From: Macrostomum hystrix
Taxonomy: Eukaryota; Platyhelminthes; Macrostomidae
Reading direction: 5' to 3'
Length of the DNA stretch: 64,000 bases
NCBI GenBank assembly: GCA_950097015.1
Contig: CATNEN010000033.1
Coordinates: 1,364,001 to 1,428,000 of the forward strand
The notes below the pieces were generated by a model. It made no database searches. It was not told the origin of the DNA and saw nothing but the letters and a program-made list of their open reading frames with translations. The first letter of the stretch is position 1; each line of letters starts with the position of its first letter. Shown piece after piece: positions 45,597-58,314 of the stretch. Both the position numbers and the translations under genes were made by a program.

Positions 45597-46382
45597 ATGC
45601 GTCAGCAGAAACTCCTCCATCTAGCGAGCCTGCTCCTGGCTGCCGGCACGTCCGCAGCCTTCGCAGATCAGCTGGTCGACTGCGACCAGTGGTCCCCTTG
45701 GGCGGCCGGAGCTTCCGGAGTGAATGTCCGGCGACGCGAGTCCTGCTTCACAGGTCAGCTGGAGGAGCAGTGCCGATCATTGCGAGGCGGGCCCGTCACC
45801 GCCTGTCGTGACGAAGACGCGATGACAACGACAAAGACGTCCTCTCCATCCTACTGGGACATTTTTCGTCGCGGCTCCGGCAAGAACTTCGCCTACTACA
45901 GCTACAGCTACTACTCTCCGTCCACCTATTACTTCTATTCCTACTCGTCCTGGACGATGTCCTGCTCAGTGGCTTGCATCGCTGGAGCTGTGATTGGCGG
46001 TCTGATCGGACTCGGCACTCTCATCGGCGGAATCATTGTGCTCTACTGCTTCTGCATCAGGAAGAATCGACGACCGGGCATTGTTGGGCCGAACGCGACA
46101 ACCACCGTCGTGACTACTGCCCCCGCAATGGCCTATCCCACTGGCGGCGTCAGCGTAGTCAGCTATGGAAACCAGGCGTACAGTGGTGACGGAACCTACG
46201 GCCATGGCTATCCGCAACCGAACCCTGAGCAGTACCCTGAGCAGTACCCACAGCAGTACCCACAGCAGTACCCACAGCAGTACCCACAGCAGTACCCTCC
46301 GCCCTATACGCAAAGCAATCGGCCAGCTCAGGGCACCAACTCAACCGCCTATCCGCCTTTTTACCCCTCTGTCTCAGCCTGA
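45597..46382 (+). CDS. Tyr-rich single-pass membrane protein, copy 1
   Basis: 261 aa. Residues 1-23 form a signal peptide (LLHLASLLLAAGTSAAFA). A short ectodomain with a few cysteines follows and then a Tyr/Ser block (YYSYSYYSPSTYYFYSYSS). One membrane helix (IAGAVIGGLIGLGTLIGGII) comes next, followed by YCFCIRKNRR as a cytoplasmic stop-transfer. The tail has tandem QYPQ repeats and Pro/Tyr motifs (PPPY) that could bind WW domains. The order resembles small CYYR- or Shisa-like adaptors but I cannot assign a family. It is a tandem duplicate of 48456-49307; the two are nearly identical through the membrane region and differ just after the signal peptide (copy 1 has DQWSPWAAGASG) and at the C-terminus. 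No TATA box is seen at the expected distance. Confidence 0.7.
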   Translation: MRQQKLLHLASLLLAAGTSAAFADQLVDCDQWSPWAAGASGVNVRRRESCFTGQLEEQCRSLRGGPVTACRDEDAMTTTKTSSPSYWDIFRRGSGKNFAYYSYSYYSPSTYYFYSYSSWTMSCSVACIAGAVIGGLIGLGTLIGGIIVLYCFCIRKNRRPGIVGPNATTTVVTTAPAMAYPTGGVSVVSYGNQAYSGDGTYGHGYPQPNPEQYPEQYPQQYPQQYPQQYPQQYPPPYTQSNRPAQGTNSTAYPPFYPSVSA

Positions 46383-47250
46383 GATGCTAAGGCTTGAGTG
46401 AATTGGCTTAAATCTATGAAAATATTTTTTTCCAGATAAATCTGACCTGCAAACAAAACAAACTGCTTACACGCCCAACGGACAGGCTATTTTTGAATTA
46501 ACCAGTGTTTATTTATTTTTTGGAAAGGTTTTTTATCTTGTTTCGCTCTATCTTGTTCATTATGATTTTTAATAATTGTGCCTCGTTCCGGATCTCATGT
46601 CCTGATGTACCTTGATTTCTCAACGCCGTATATATATACCTGAAGACAGTTACGGACGTATATAATATTATGCGAATGTACAATAATATATTCAAGAATA
46701 TTGTCGAATTTAGCAGCAACGCCTTCCCTATACTACTGACAGATGCACTCTCTGTCTTGCAAAAGCGGGATAATGCAGGCAAAAAAACTGTTTAAGAATT
46801 AGCTGCTCGTACATGTCCTAATATTGGAGAAGATAAGCGAATGACACACTTAAAAGTACCTAGATCCCATCTCCCGACCAACCGCATTTTCCGAGCAACC
46901 AGTAAAATTTGAGTCTGTATCGGCATGTGGATGGATCAGTATGTACGGTACGTGTGCATGTTTTTGGCCTGCGACATCTTCCCTAAGCAGCTGTCTATTG
47001 TTGGGTGAGGGACAGTGCTAATAGGAGTTTCACCTGCGGCAGACCCAGAGTATCATCAAAGAGCAGAAATTGGCGACTTGCTTGACTTGGCTGCATCCAG
47101 CTTCCATGGCTGATGAGCTGCTGAGGACCTGGTGGGATGCCGTCTCACATGACATCTTGTGATTCCGGTTGACATACGGTGCGTGATTGAGAACAGAGGA
47201 GGGTATACGCGACTGTAGAAAGACCATGGGGTATTTCAACTACCACATTT
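46383..47250. other. Spacer between the tandem duplicates
   Basis: 3' flank of copy 1 and AT-rich unique sequence. No coding structure that I can support. Confidence 0.4.
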
Positions 47251-47960
47251 TTCTGTATTCTCAAAAATATTCAACAAAGCGCAATGAAAATTCAGAACAC
47301 AGGCTCAAATGTTCCGCTCGGATCCGATGAGACAAAGACCACAATCACAATCACAAAACATCGGCATTGTTGAGATATTCAACGATTCTCGTCCTGGTAT
47401 CAGTTGGTAAAAACCAACTATATAGACATAATTTTCAGCCCACAAAATGTAGTCATGGACGCATGTCGGCCCCAAAAACTAAGTCCAATCAGTCGCAGGG
47501 ACCTTTGTTCTCTAAATCCAAGTCACCAGGGTCCCCTTCATCAACGTCTGCGAGGGACCTTCACCAAAAGCAACCGATTAGGCATCTTAAAGACGGCTGC
47601 GTTCCCAAAGCTGAAATTGACGAATCCTCTTCTGCATGCAGTCTTCAGTCAGTGGACATTGAAGGGACCCTGGTGCCTCGGATGCTGAGGACAAAGGTCC
47701 CTACGACAGATGGTCTTAGACTATTGAACCAATACGGATTCGCTATAGAGGTAAAGAAAATATTTCATGAAATGCAATATGTACAGAATGTACAGAATGG
47801 AATATACGGAGCAATGTTAGTTGTCCTTGTCGACAGGGTCTTCAAAAATAATCGCTGAATATCTCGACGATGCTGACGCCGGACGGCTTTGAATCTTCCC
47901 TTCATGGTAAAGGGCGAAAATATTGATCTATGTGGTGAACCGGTCTGAAATTCGGTTCAA
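47250..47960 (+). mobile_element. Dispersed element with internal inverted repeats, copy B
   Basis: Relative of 40600-41030 in opposite orientation, with catcggcattgttgag near 47359 and ctcgacgatgctgacg near 47860 as imperfect inverted repeats. It encloses an open frame of 163 codons (47367-47858) that resembles no protein I know and starts inside the inverted repeat. It sits between the two copies of the duplicated membrane-protein gene. Confidence 0.55.
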
Positions 47961-48365
47961 GAAGCCGGCGAGAAGCTGTGCTCTTTGCCCAGGGCAGAAA
48001 TGTGTGTTTTTGATACACGATGACTATAATTGGCTTTTTTAGTCTGGCAGAACCACCAGCACACTGTTTCGTATTAAAGCTTATTGCGTTACAGGTAGGG
48101 TCTACCACAGTCTGCGATATTGTTCATGTGCACCAAACACTTAATCAGAACAAATATACAGGAGCACAGATTAACTTCTCCGAGGTATCACTGCTACGAT
48201 TGCTGCCTAATCTAAGAACTTTATGGTCCAGCTGGAAAAATATTTGCCTAGCGCTCAAGGATCTTCTAGGGGTACGATAAGCATAAAAAATATACAAGTA
48301 TTTTAGCTATGCAAGCGAGGGAATAGAATGGTGGGATCTAAACCGCTTTTGCTGTCGCAAGAACT

Positions 48366-48371
48366 TATAAA
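48366..48371 (+). promoter_or_regulatory. TATA box of the second membrane-protein copy
   Basis: tataaa about 90 bases before the ATG at 48456, at the very left edge of the duplicated block. A start site near 48396 would give a 5' UTR of about 60 bases. Copy 1 lacks this element, because its homology begins only downstream. Confidence 0.6.
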
Positions 48372-48455
48372 GCCAGCAGCAGCAGCAGCGAAAGCAGTCT
48401 TTAAGTCCATTCCTCCACAAGCGCTCATCTTAAAAACTGACGCAAGCTTCTGAGA

Positions 48456-49307
48456 ATGCGTCAGCAGAAACTCCTCCATCTAGCGAGCCTGCTCCTGGCT
48501 GCCGGCACGTCCGCAGCCTTCGCAGATCAGCTGGTCGACTGCGACCTAGGGTTAGGAGCTTCCAAAGCGAATGTCCGGCGACGCGAGTCCTGCTTCACAG
48601 GTCAGCTGGAGGAGCAGTGCCGATCACTGCGAGGCGGGCCCGTCACCACCTGTCGTGACGGAGACGCGACGACAACGACAAAGACGTCCTCTCCATCCTA
48701 CTGGGACATTTTTCGTCGCAGCACCGGAAAGAACTTCGCCTACTACAGCTACAGCTACTACTCTCCGTCCACCTATTACTTCTATTCCTACTCGTCCTGG
48801 ACGATGTCCTGCTCAGTGGCTTGCATCGCTGGAGCTGTGATTGGCGGTCTGATCGGACTCGGCACTCTCATCGGCGGAATCATTGTGCTCTACTGCTTCT
48901 GCATCAGGAAGAATCGACGACCGGGCATTGTTGGGCCGAACGCGACAACCACCGTCGTGACTACTGCCCCCGCAATGGCCTATCCCACTGGCGGCGTCAG
49001 CGTAGTCAGCTATGGAAACCAGGCGTACAGTGGTGACGGAACCTACGGCCATGGCTATCCGCAACCGAACCCTGAGCAGTACCCTGAGCAGTACCCACAG
49101 CAGTACCCACAGCAGTACCCACAGCAGCAGTACCCGCAGCAGTACCCGCAACAGTACCCAAAGCAGTACCCACAGCAGTACCCACAGCAGCAGTACCCGC
49201 ATGCAGTACCCGCAGCAGTACCCGCAACAGTACACACAGCAGTACTTACAGCAGCAGCAATTGCAGCAACAGTAGCTTGCGATCTATTCTCGGCCTTGTC
49301 CGACTAG
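48456..49307 (+). CDS. Tyr-rich single-pass membrane protein, copy 2, shifted tail
   Basis: Tandem duplicate of 45597-46382: same signal peptide, Tyr/Ser block, membrane helix and start of the QYPQ tail. It lacks several residues after the signal peptide (DLGLGASKANV). The tail is longer, with repeated YPQQ units. A one-base shift near 49198 (cccgcatgcagtacccg) throws the frame out, so the 283-residue open frame ends in an Ala-rich stretch. In the other frame the YPQQ pattern continues to a TAG at 49273-49275 (YTQQYLQQQQLQQQ). The original protein probably ended there. The shift may be real or an assembly error. A TATA box lies upstream and a poly(A) signal downstream. Confidence 0.65.
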   Translation: MRQQKLLHLASLLLAAGTSAAFADQLVDCDLGLGASKANVRRRESCFTGQLEEQCRSLRGGPVTTCRDGDATTTTKTSSPSYWDIFRRSTGKNFAYYSYSYYSPSTYYFYSYSSWTMSCSVACIAGAVIGGLIGLGTLIGGIIVLYCFCIRKNRRPGIVGPNATTTVVTTAPAMAYPTGGVSVVSYGNQAYSGDGTYGHGYPQPNPEQYPEQYPQQYPQQYPQQQYPQQYPQQYPKQYPQQYPQQQYPHAVPAAVPATVHTAVLTAAAIAATVACDLFSALSD

Positions 49308-49426
49308 CAACCCACCAGCGCAACACAACACAGCAGCTTATCTGACTGCCCCAGCCTATGTCATTGAAGTGATCTTCTCTAACTGACAGTTATGTGGATG
49401 GAACCATGTTCCGATATCTTGTCCTA

Positions 49427-49432
49427 AATAAA
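49427..49432 (+). terminator. Poly(A) signal of copy 2
   Basis: aataaa about 150 bases after the in-frame TAG of copy 2, followed by a T-rich stretch. Confidence 0.6.
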
Positions 49433-49597
49433 GTTTTTAATATTTTAACATGAGTAAATTGAGCTTGCGTTTTTAACAGCTAGGAATTTTGTGATCGGAC
49501 CTTGACTTGTCTTACACTGACTGGTCTTGTTGTGAATAATGTATTTCAGTATTTGATCTAAGTCTCGCAAGCTCTTTTTAGTATTTTTCTTTCTTAT

Positions 49598-49603
49598 TTT
49601 ATT
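49598..49603 (-). terminator. Candidate poly(A) signal of beta-tubulin
   Basis: aataaa on the minus strand, about 270 bases past the tubulin stop codon. Confidence 0.4.
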
Positions 49604-49872
49604 CGATTCTGTGTCTTAAATACAATTAACCTCTTCGATTTTGTTCATTTCTTTGCATACTGATACGAACTTACAGCCAAGCTGTGTACAGTGTACAGTG
49701 ACTGCGCGAGTCAAATTTTCGTTCTATGCTTTTAAGACGCTTTCCATCTGCGGTAATATTTTGATTACAGCTTTACGAAAAAATGTATTTTTGCTTTACG
49801 GAAGAATTTGGAAATAAAGTAGCCTACATAGATCGGCACATCAGTTATTGTAAATCCCTCCTTGACAGCAGT

Positions 49873-51453
<1,581 letters not shown>

Positions 51454-52180
51454 TTTCCTTTGTTTCTAGAAGCACTTTCTTCGAGTCAAAACTCTACGCT
51501 TTGTCAGCTGGTGCGAAGGCGAGAAATGGCCTGTGAGAAAGCTTGGGCTATGCTAATTTAAACGCCTTTTCAACACTTTCTGCCAGCACTGCTAGCCTGA
51601 TAATCTTAGTTGCCATGGAAACCCAGGGTGTCAGCTAGATATGAGAGCAGAGCTTGGCAAATGAAACTTGTTGGCTTTGGCAGTTTTGCCTGCCTAAAAC
51701 TGGTTGTTATCGGGCGCAGCCAAGTGTGTCCAGGTATTTGCATTTAACCCTTAGAGCTGATTCCCTTCGAGTTTTACTTTCGACTAAACAAGCGTTCTGT
51801 GCTGCGCAAAGTTTCGTTCTGATGTAAGAGTGTTTCGGGATAAATTTAACAGTTAATAGTACTTTCGTAGCCGTGCCTGAGCAAGAGCACCTTGCTCCGA
51901 GAGAATGCAGCGCGTGCCAGCAGTGAGGCTCAAACTATAGCTACTACGAGCGTATGACACAGAAAGCTGAATTCCAGCTGGAAGAAGCTGGTCTGGCTGG
52001 ATAATACGAGGATCAAAAACAGATGGGACAAAAAGAATTCTTTGTGAAGGAAGAGCAGTTACCTGAGGAACAAAGCAGATGTCTATTGATAGACGGATCG
52101 TTGGAGTGAAACGTGAGACGAACTAAAAATAGTTGCGTACTGGGTGTGGCTAGGTGAGCAGGTAGATTAACTACTGCTTA
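51454..52180. other. Upstream region of beta-tubulin
   Basis: The promoter of the leftward tubulin gene should be here. I see no clear TATA box and no other gene. Confidence 0.4.
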
Positions 52181-52185
52181 TTGTG

Positions 52186-52432
52186 ATTCCATTCCCTGAC
52201 AGTCCATTCCCTGACAGTCCATTCCCTGACAGTCCATTCCCTGACAGTCCATTCCCTGACAGTCCATTCCCTGACAGTCCATTCCCTGACAGTCCATTCC
52301 CTGACAGTCCATTCCCTGACAGTCCATTCCCTGACAGTCCATTCCCTGACAGTCCATTCCCTGACAGTCCATTCCCTGACAGTCCATTCCCTGACAGTCC
52401 ATTCCCTGACAGTCCATTCCCTGACAGTCGAT
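52186..52432 (+). repeat. 15-bp minisatellite
   Basis: Sixteen nearly perfect copies of attccctgacagtcc. All three frames stay open on one or both strands, giving three false ORFs. Confidence 0.97.
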
Positions 52433-52439
52433 TGTCTGT

Positions 52440-52840
52440 AGAGTTATATTCCCCAGCCATCTCTATCTAATCTCAATGATAAAAGCAAAGTCTAGAGAAA
52501 TATTTCTGCAGCTACTCGACGCCAAATCAGAGTCCATATCAGTTTGAGACTTTCTTAGATAACGATTAGAAGCTTCGCCTAAATGAGCAAAAAAATTTTT
52601 TAGATCTAGTCGCAGCTCGTTGAGCACAATTGCTAACTGTCATAGCTATAGTTGATTGGTTGATAACCACACACACGCACACACACACAGAGATTAGAAT
52701 GCAGCAATTTGCCTTTTGAGATTTGCATAGTTGGGCGTTTCAAGATAATTTCAATCTCAGTCACTGGTGGCTGAAATATTTTTTATTTCTCTTTCTCTGT
52801 GATTGCAGATTCGTGACTAAAGCTTGTCGTCCAAGTGATA
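52440..52840. other. Short unique stretch between two arrays
   Basis: Contains a CA-rich run (cacacacgcacacacacaca) near 52670. No gene that I can support. Confidence 0.4.
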
Positions 52841-52849
52841 TACTGGTAA

Positions 52850-53940
52850 CTCAAACTCGCATACTCGTACTCCTAACTAGAACAACTCGTAACTCAAACA
52901 TCTCGTTTACAAAACAACTCGTTACTAAACCAACTCGTAACTGAAGCAACTCGTTTCTAAAAACTACTCGTAACTGAAGCAACTCGTTACTAAAAACTAC
53001 TCGTAACTGAAGCAACTCGTTTCTAAAATATACTCGTAACTGAAGCAACTCGTTTCTAAAATACTACTCGTAACTGAAGCAACTCGTTTCTAAAATACTA
53101 CTCGTAACTGAAGCAACTCGTTTCTAAAATATACTCGTAACTGAAGCAACTCGTTTCTAAAATATACTCGTAACTGAAGCAACTCGTTTCTAAAATATAC
53201 TCGTAACTGAAGCAACTCGTTTCTAAAATATACTCGTAACTGAAGCAACTCGTTTCTAAAATATACTCGTAACTGAAGCAACTCGTTTCTAAAATATACT
53301 CGTAACTGAAGCAACTCGTTTCTAAAATATACTCGTAACTGAAGCAACTCGTTTCTAAAATATACTCGTAACTGAAGCAACTCGTTTCTAAAATATACTC
53401 GTAACTGAAGCAACTCGTTTCTAAAAACTACTCGTGACTGAAGCAACTCGTTTCTAAAAACTACTCGTAACTGAAGCAACTCGTTTCTAAAAACTACTCG
53501 TAACTGAAGCAACTCGTTTCTAAAAACTACTCGTAACTGAAGCAACTCGTTTCTAAAATATACTCGTAACTGAAGCAACTCGTTTCTAAAAACTACTCGT
53601 AACTGAAGCAACTCGTTTCTAAAAACTACTCGTAACTGAAGCAACTCGTTTCTAAAAACTACTCGTAACTGAAGCAACTCGATACTAAAAACTACTCGTA
53701 ACTGAAGCGACTCGTTACTAAAAACTACTCGTAACTGAAGCAACTCGTTTCTAAAATCTACTCGTAACTGAAGCAACTCGTTTCTAAAAACTACTCGTAA
53801 CTGAAGCAACTCGTTTCTAAAAACTACTCGTAACTGAAGCAACTCGATTACTAAAAACTACTCGTAACTGAAGCGAACTCGTTACTAAAAACTACTCGTA
53901 ACTGAAGCAACTCGTTTCTAAAATCTACTCGATAATAAAA
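52850..53940 (+). repeat. 33-bp minisatellite
   Basis: About 32 copies of a roughly 33-bp unit (ctcgtaactgaagcaactcg plus a variable ttctaaaa part), itself a dimer of actcgt half-units. It decays into single actcgt-type units up to about 54180. The 250-codon minus-strand frame of repeated ELLQLRV is an artefact. Confidence 0.95.
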
Positions 53941-54280
53941 CAACTCATTACTCAAGCAACTCGTAACTCAAGCAACTCTTTATCTGATCAACTCGTTACT
54001 CAAACAACTCTTTATTAAAACAACTCGTCACTCAAGCAACTCGTAACTCAAACAACTTATAACTCGAAGAACACGTAACTTAAGAAAGTCAATACGAGCT
54101 AATTTAAACAATTCGTAAGTCGAACAAGTCTAAAATCAGACAACTCGTCACCAAAACATCTCGTATAGAAACAACTAGCAACTCAAAGAATTATTAACTC
54201 GAACTGGAAAATCCCACGAATTGGTTATATACTCGTATTAATCATGAAACAGAGCAACAAGTGCTTAAAAGCCTTCACAA

Positions 54281-55440
54281 ATGATTCAACAAGTGCACGA
54301 TCAATGTGCCTCTAATTTGCAATTGTATTTAGTTCTCCATTGTGCTATTGGAAAAGGAATTGAGCAGTTGAGCAGCGAGACAGCGACACCGATTTCACGT
54401 GGTGCTAAAGTGACAGGCCTTTTCTTGCGCCTTGAGCTCAGTTCAGCGCCGCATCAAATCGGAGCGATTTCTCTTGGAATTTTAGGGATTTCGAAGGGGC
54501 AGCTCTTGCTGGAGCTGAGTTGGGATCCGAACTTACCTTGCCTCGCTGCTCTCCTCCCTGACTCGGTCCCAATCGGGATTTTTTTTAGATTGAATGAGGT
54601 AGGAATTCGCTCTGCTGCCAGGCCCGCCACCGGAGAAAGGGGAAAAGCGAGGGAGAGGCGAGGCCGCCGACAAGGGGGATATTTATAAAAATTCTGGTCA
54701 GTAGGGGAGGGAAGAAGGACAGGCTCGCTCCCACCACCAAGAACGGCTTCTCCCGCGGTCCTCTTCCTCTCCCAGCTCCCCGTTTTGCCTCCCTTCAACT
54801 CCGGGCAGAGGCGGAGTCGATGGGAGCCGGGCCGGGATTCCGCTCCCCCCTGTCCCAGTCTGCATTCGCTGCTGCCCGAGACGGGAATGGCATGCGACAG
54901 GAGATTTGGGATCTGGGCAGACTGAGGCAGGAAACAGAGGGTAGTACAGGAGATCTTTTTGGCTGGCTGCCACAGTTTGAGCGCGGGGTGGGGGCTGCGC
55001 GGTTGCCGCCGCTGCATGGGGACACAGATCCCTGCCTGGGTGGGGAGAAATTTATTTAGCTTTGAGAGGCCGGTCTAGCCGGTTCCAGCATCCAGTATCG
55101 GGGCGTTGCCATGGCGGGCAGTAATCTTTCTGCCTCCGCGCCTATCCCAGCGCGCACTGGTGGGTCTGGCTGAGTTACTGGATGAGCAACTGGGGAGAGG
55201 CCGGGAGGGGAGAGGCCAGAAAAATCGATTAGATTCTGTTCCATGGCCTCCCGTGTTTATTGCTCCCCCATGTGCAGACGCACCCGGCTTCTACTCTCCC
55301 ATCTCGCAGCCAGCGTGACGCATCCCAGCCTTAGGTTTCTTGGCTGCCCGAGAGCAGCCTTCCACCTCAGCGTGTCCAATTCCAAGGACTCAGCCTCACA
55401 ATCTCAGCCTCATGGTCTGAAATCAGTGCGAGCAATCCTA
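54281..55440. other. GC-rich region, nature unclear
   Basis: Marked rise in GC compared with its flanks, with a TATA-like tttataaa near 54684. Several overlapping open frames of 60-187 codons exist on both strands, all Pro/Ser/Arg-rich with no recognisable domain. This could be a CpG-rich promoter or non-coding exon rather than protein-coding sequence. Confidence 0.3.
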
Positions 55441-55730
55441 CTATAATCTATATGCAATCCTACTATAATCTATATGCAATCCTACTATAATCTATATGCA
55501 ATCCTACTATAATCTATATGCAATCCTACTATAATCTATATGCAATCCTACTATAATCTATATGCAATCCTACTATAATCTATATGCAATCCTACTATAA
55601 TCTATATGCAATCCTACTATCTATATGCAATCCTACTATAATCTATATGCAATCCTACTATAATCTATATGCAATCCTACTATAATCTATATGCAATCCT
55701 ACTATAATCTATATGCAATCCTACTAAAAT
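55440..55730 (+). repeat. 22-bp minisatellite
   Basis: About thirteen copies of caatcctactataatctata plus tg, one of them with a 6-bp deletion near 55618. Confidence 0.95.
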
Positions 55731-56144
55731 TCTTAAGCGATCCCACTGCATTGATTACAGCTCAGGCCAGACTGAGACCATTCTACCAGCCTTTCATTTC
55801 CGGTGAGCAGCGTGGAGCAAGAGCTCAAACAGGGAGATTGTGGAGTGTAGGAGCAGTGAAAACAGACCGGTAGCAATCGTCCCCCCGCTCTGCCTTGGCC
55901 TGCCAGATTTCGCGACCTATAATTTACTCACTTCTCGTCGCCAACAAATTTGTTTAGGTAGGCTTGTTTATCATATCTGTCACAGCTTTGACGCACAATA
56001 CTCGGGCACTGTGATAGAATCTGAGTCAATATGAGTGTTGTCTTTCCAGCTTATGCAGAGAAAATATCTAAAAATACACGCGCTATGCTACTTATTCAGT
56101 AGAAGCATTTGCGAATGCCCATGAAACGATCAATTACAAAAATC

Positions 56145-57735
56145 TCTGTAGAATAGTCTGTATGTCTGTTTACATAACTCTGTAGAATAGCCTGTATGTC
56201 TGTTAACAGAACTCTGTAGAATAGTCTGTATGTCTGTTTACAGAACTCTGTAGAATAGTCTGTATGTCTGTTTACAGAACTCTGTAGAATAGTCTGTATG
56301 TCTGTTTACAGAACTCTGTAAAATAGTCTGTATGTCTGTTTACAGAACTCTGTAAAATAGTCTGTATGTCTGTTTACAGAACTCTGTAGAATAGTCTGTA
56401 TGTCTGTTTACAGAACTGTGTAGAATAGTCTGTATGTCTGTTTACAGAACTCTGTAAAATAGTCTGTATGTCTGTTTACATAACTCGTGTAGAATAGTCT
56501 GTATGTCTGTTTACAGAACTCTGTAAAATAGCCTGTATGTCTGTTTACAGAACTCTGTAGAATAGTCTGTATGTCTGTTTACAGAACTGCTGTAGAATAG
56601 TCTGTATGTCTGTTTACAGAACTCTGTAGAATAGTCTGTATGTCTGTTTACATAACTCTGTAGAATAGTCTGTATGTCTGTTTACAGAACTCTGTAGAAT
56701 AGCTTGTATGTCTGTTTACAGAACTCTGTAGAATAGTCTGTATGTCTGTTTACAGAACTGTGTAGAATAGTCTGTATGTCTGTTTACAGAACTCTGTAAA
56801 ATAGTCTGTATGTCTGTTTACATAACTCTGTAGAATAGTCTGTATGTCTGTTTACAGAACTCTGTAGAATAGTCTGTATGTCTGTTTACAGAACTCTGTA
56901 GAATAGTCTGTATGTCTGTTTACAGAACTGTGTAGAATAGTCTGTATGTCTGTTTACAGAACTCTGTAAAATAGTCTGTATGTCTGTTTACATAACTCTG
57001 TAGAATAGTCTGTATGTCTGTTTACAGAACTCTGTAGAATAGTCTGTATGTCTGTTTACAGAACTCTGTAGAATAGTCCTGTATGTCTGTTTACAGAACT
57101 CTGTAGAATAGTCTGTATGTCTGTTTACAGAACTCTGTAGAATAGTCTGTATGTCTGTTTACAGAACTCTGTAGAATAGTCTGTATGTCTGTTTACAGAA
57201 CTCTGTAGAATAGTCTGTATGTCTGTTTACAGAACTCTGTAGAATAGTCTGTATGTCTGTTTACAGAACTCTGTAGAATAGTCTGTATGTCTGTTTACAG
57301 AACTGTGTAGAATAGTCTGTATGTCTGTTTACAGAACTCTGTAGAATAGTCTGTATGTCTGTTTACAGAACTGTGTAGAATAGTCTGTATGTCTGTTTAC
57401 AGAACTCTGTAGAATAGTCTGTATGTCTGTTTACAGAACTCGTGTAGAATAGTCTGTATGTCTGTTTACAGAACTCTGTAAAATAGTCTGTATGTCTGTT
57501 TACATAACTCTGTAGAATAGTCTGTATGTCTGTTTACAGAACTCTGTAAAATAGTCTGTATGTCTGTTTACAGAACTCTGTAGAATAGCCTGTATGTCTG
57601 TTAACAGAACTCTGTAGAATAGTCTGTATGTCTGTTTACAGAACTCTGTAGAATAGTCTGTATGTCTGTTTACAGAACTCTGTAGAATAGTCTGTATGTC
57701 TGTTTACAGAACTCTGTAGAATAGTCTGTTTGCGA
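56145..57735 (+). repeat. 34-bp minisatellite, largest array in the window
   Basis: About 46 copies of a 34-bp unit containing agtctgtatgtctgtttaca and aactctgtagaat. Single-base variants (tgtaaaat, actgtgtag, actcgtgtag) are scattered in a pattern that suggests block duplications. Confidence 0.97.
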
Positions 57736-58014
57736 ATCGCCACATGTCGCGAATTAAATTTTAACAGCGAGTACAGTTAGTTCTGCTTAGCTTCTGTCGC
57801 AGCGGTACTAGTCAAAGAAAGGTCGAAAGTTATCGTAACTGAAACACAGGTAATTTGCCGTTCTTATCAGTTCTTGACCATCTGCAAACTGCGCCCTTCT
57901 GTGACGCAAGACGAAGAGGCCGCGAAAGTCCTGATCCAGACAGCTGATAACTCATTAGTGTTTGAGGCACCAGCGGAAAACACACACATCATACGAGCGT
58001 GTAGACAGTGTAGT

Positions 58015-58150
58015 TCTGTTAGACAGAACTGTAGACTGTTAGACAGAACTGTAGACTGTTAGACAGAACTGTAGACTGTTAGACAGAACTGTAGACTGTT
58101 AGACAGAACTGTAGACTGTTAGACAGAACTGTAGACTGTTAGACAGAACT
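58015..58150 (+). repeat. 20-bp minisatellite
   Basis: About seven copies of tagacagaactgtagactgt, just beyond the 3' end of the EGF gene. Confidence 0.95.
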
Positions 58151-58314
58151 TCGAGTTGTTCAGAAATTTGTATTGATTAATTAATTTAGTAGATATTGGC
58201 GAAGGCATTTTCTGAGAATAAGAATTGTTACTCGCAAATTCAGCATTAGATACGGAAGTTGCGAATATTCAGTTTCGTTTATCTTCGCTTCACCCCGCAA
58301 TGTGACACTGAGCT

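Noticed and set aside
47367-47858. 163-codon plus-strand frame
   Set aside because: Lies within the dispersed element, starts inside its inverted repeat, and resembles nothing known.
52167-52470. Three overlapping frames of about 80-97 codons on the 15-bp repeat
   Set aside because: A 15-bp unit without stops keeps several frames open; no evidence of expression or homology.
53090-53842. 250-codon minus-strand frame of ELLQLRV repeats
   Set aside because: Product of a 33-bp minisatellite whose unit is a multiple of three; no start context and no homology.
54454-55017. 187-codon minus-strand frame in GC-rich DNA
   Set aside because: Several frames are open at once and the composition is Pro/Ser/Arg-rich without a domain, as expected of GC-rich non-coding DNA.
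56145-57735. CRISPR-like appearance of regular repeats (also other arrays)
   Set aside because: Units are directly adjacent with no unique spacers, and the sequence is clearly eukaryotic.
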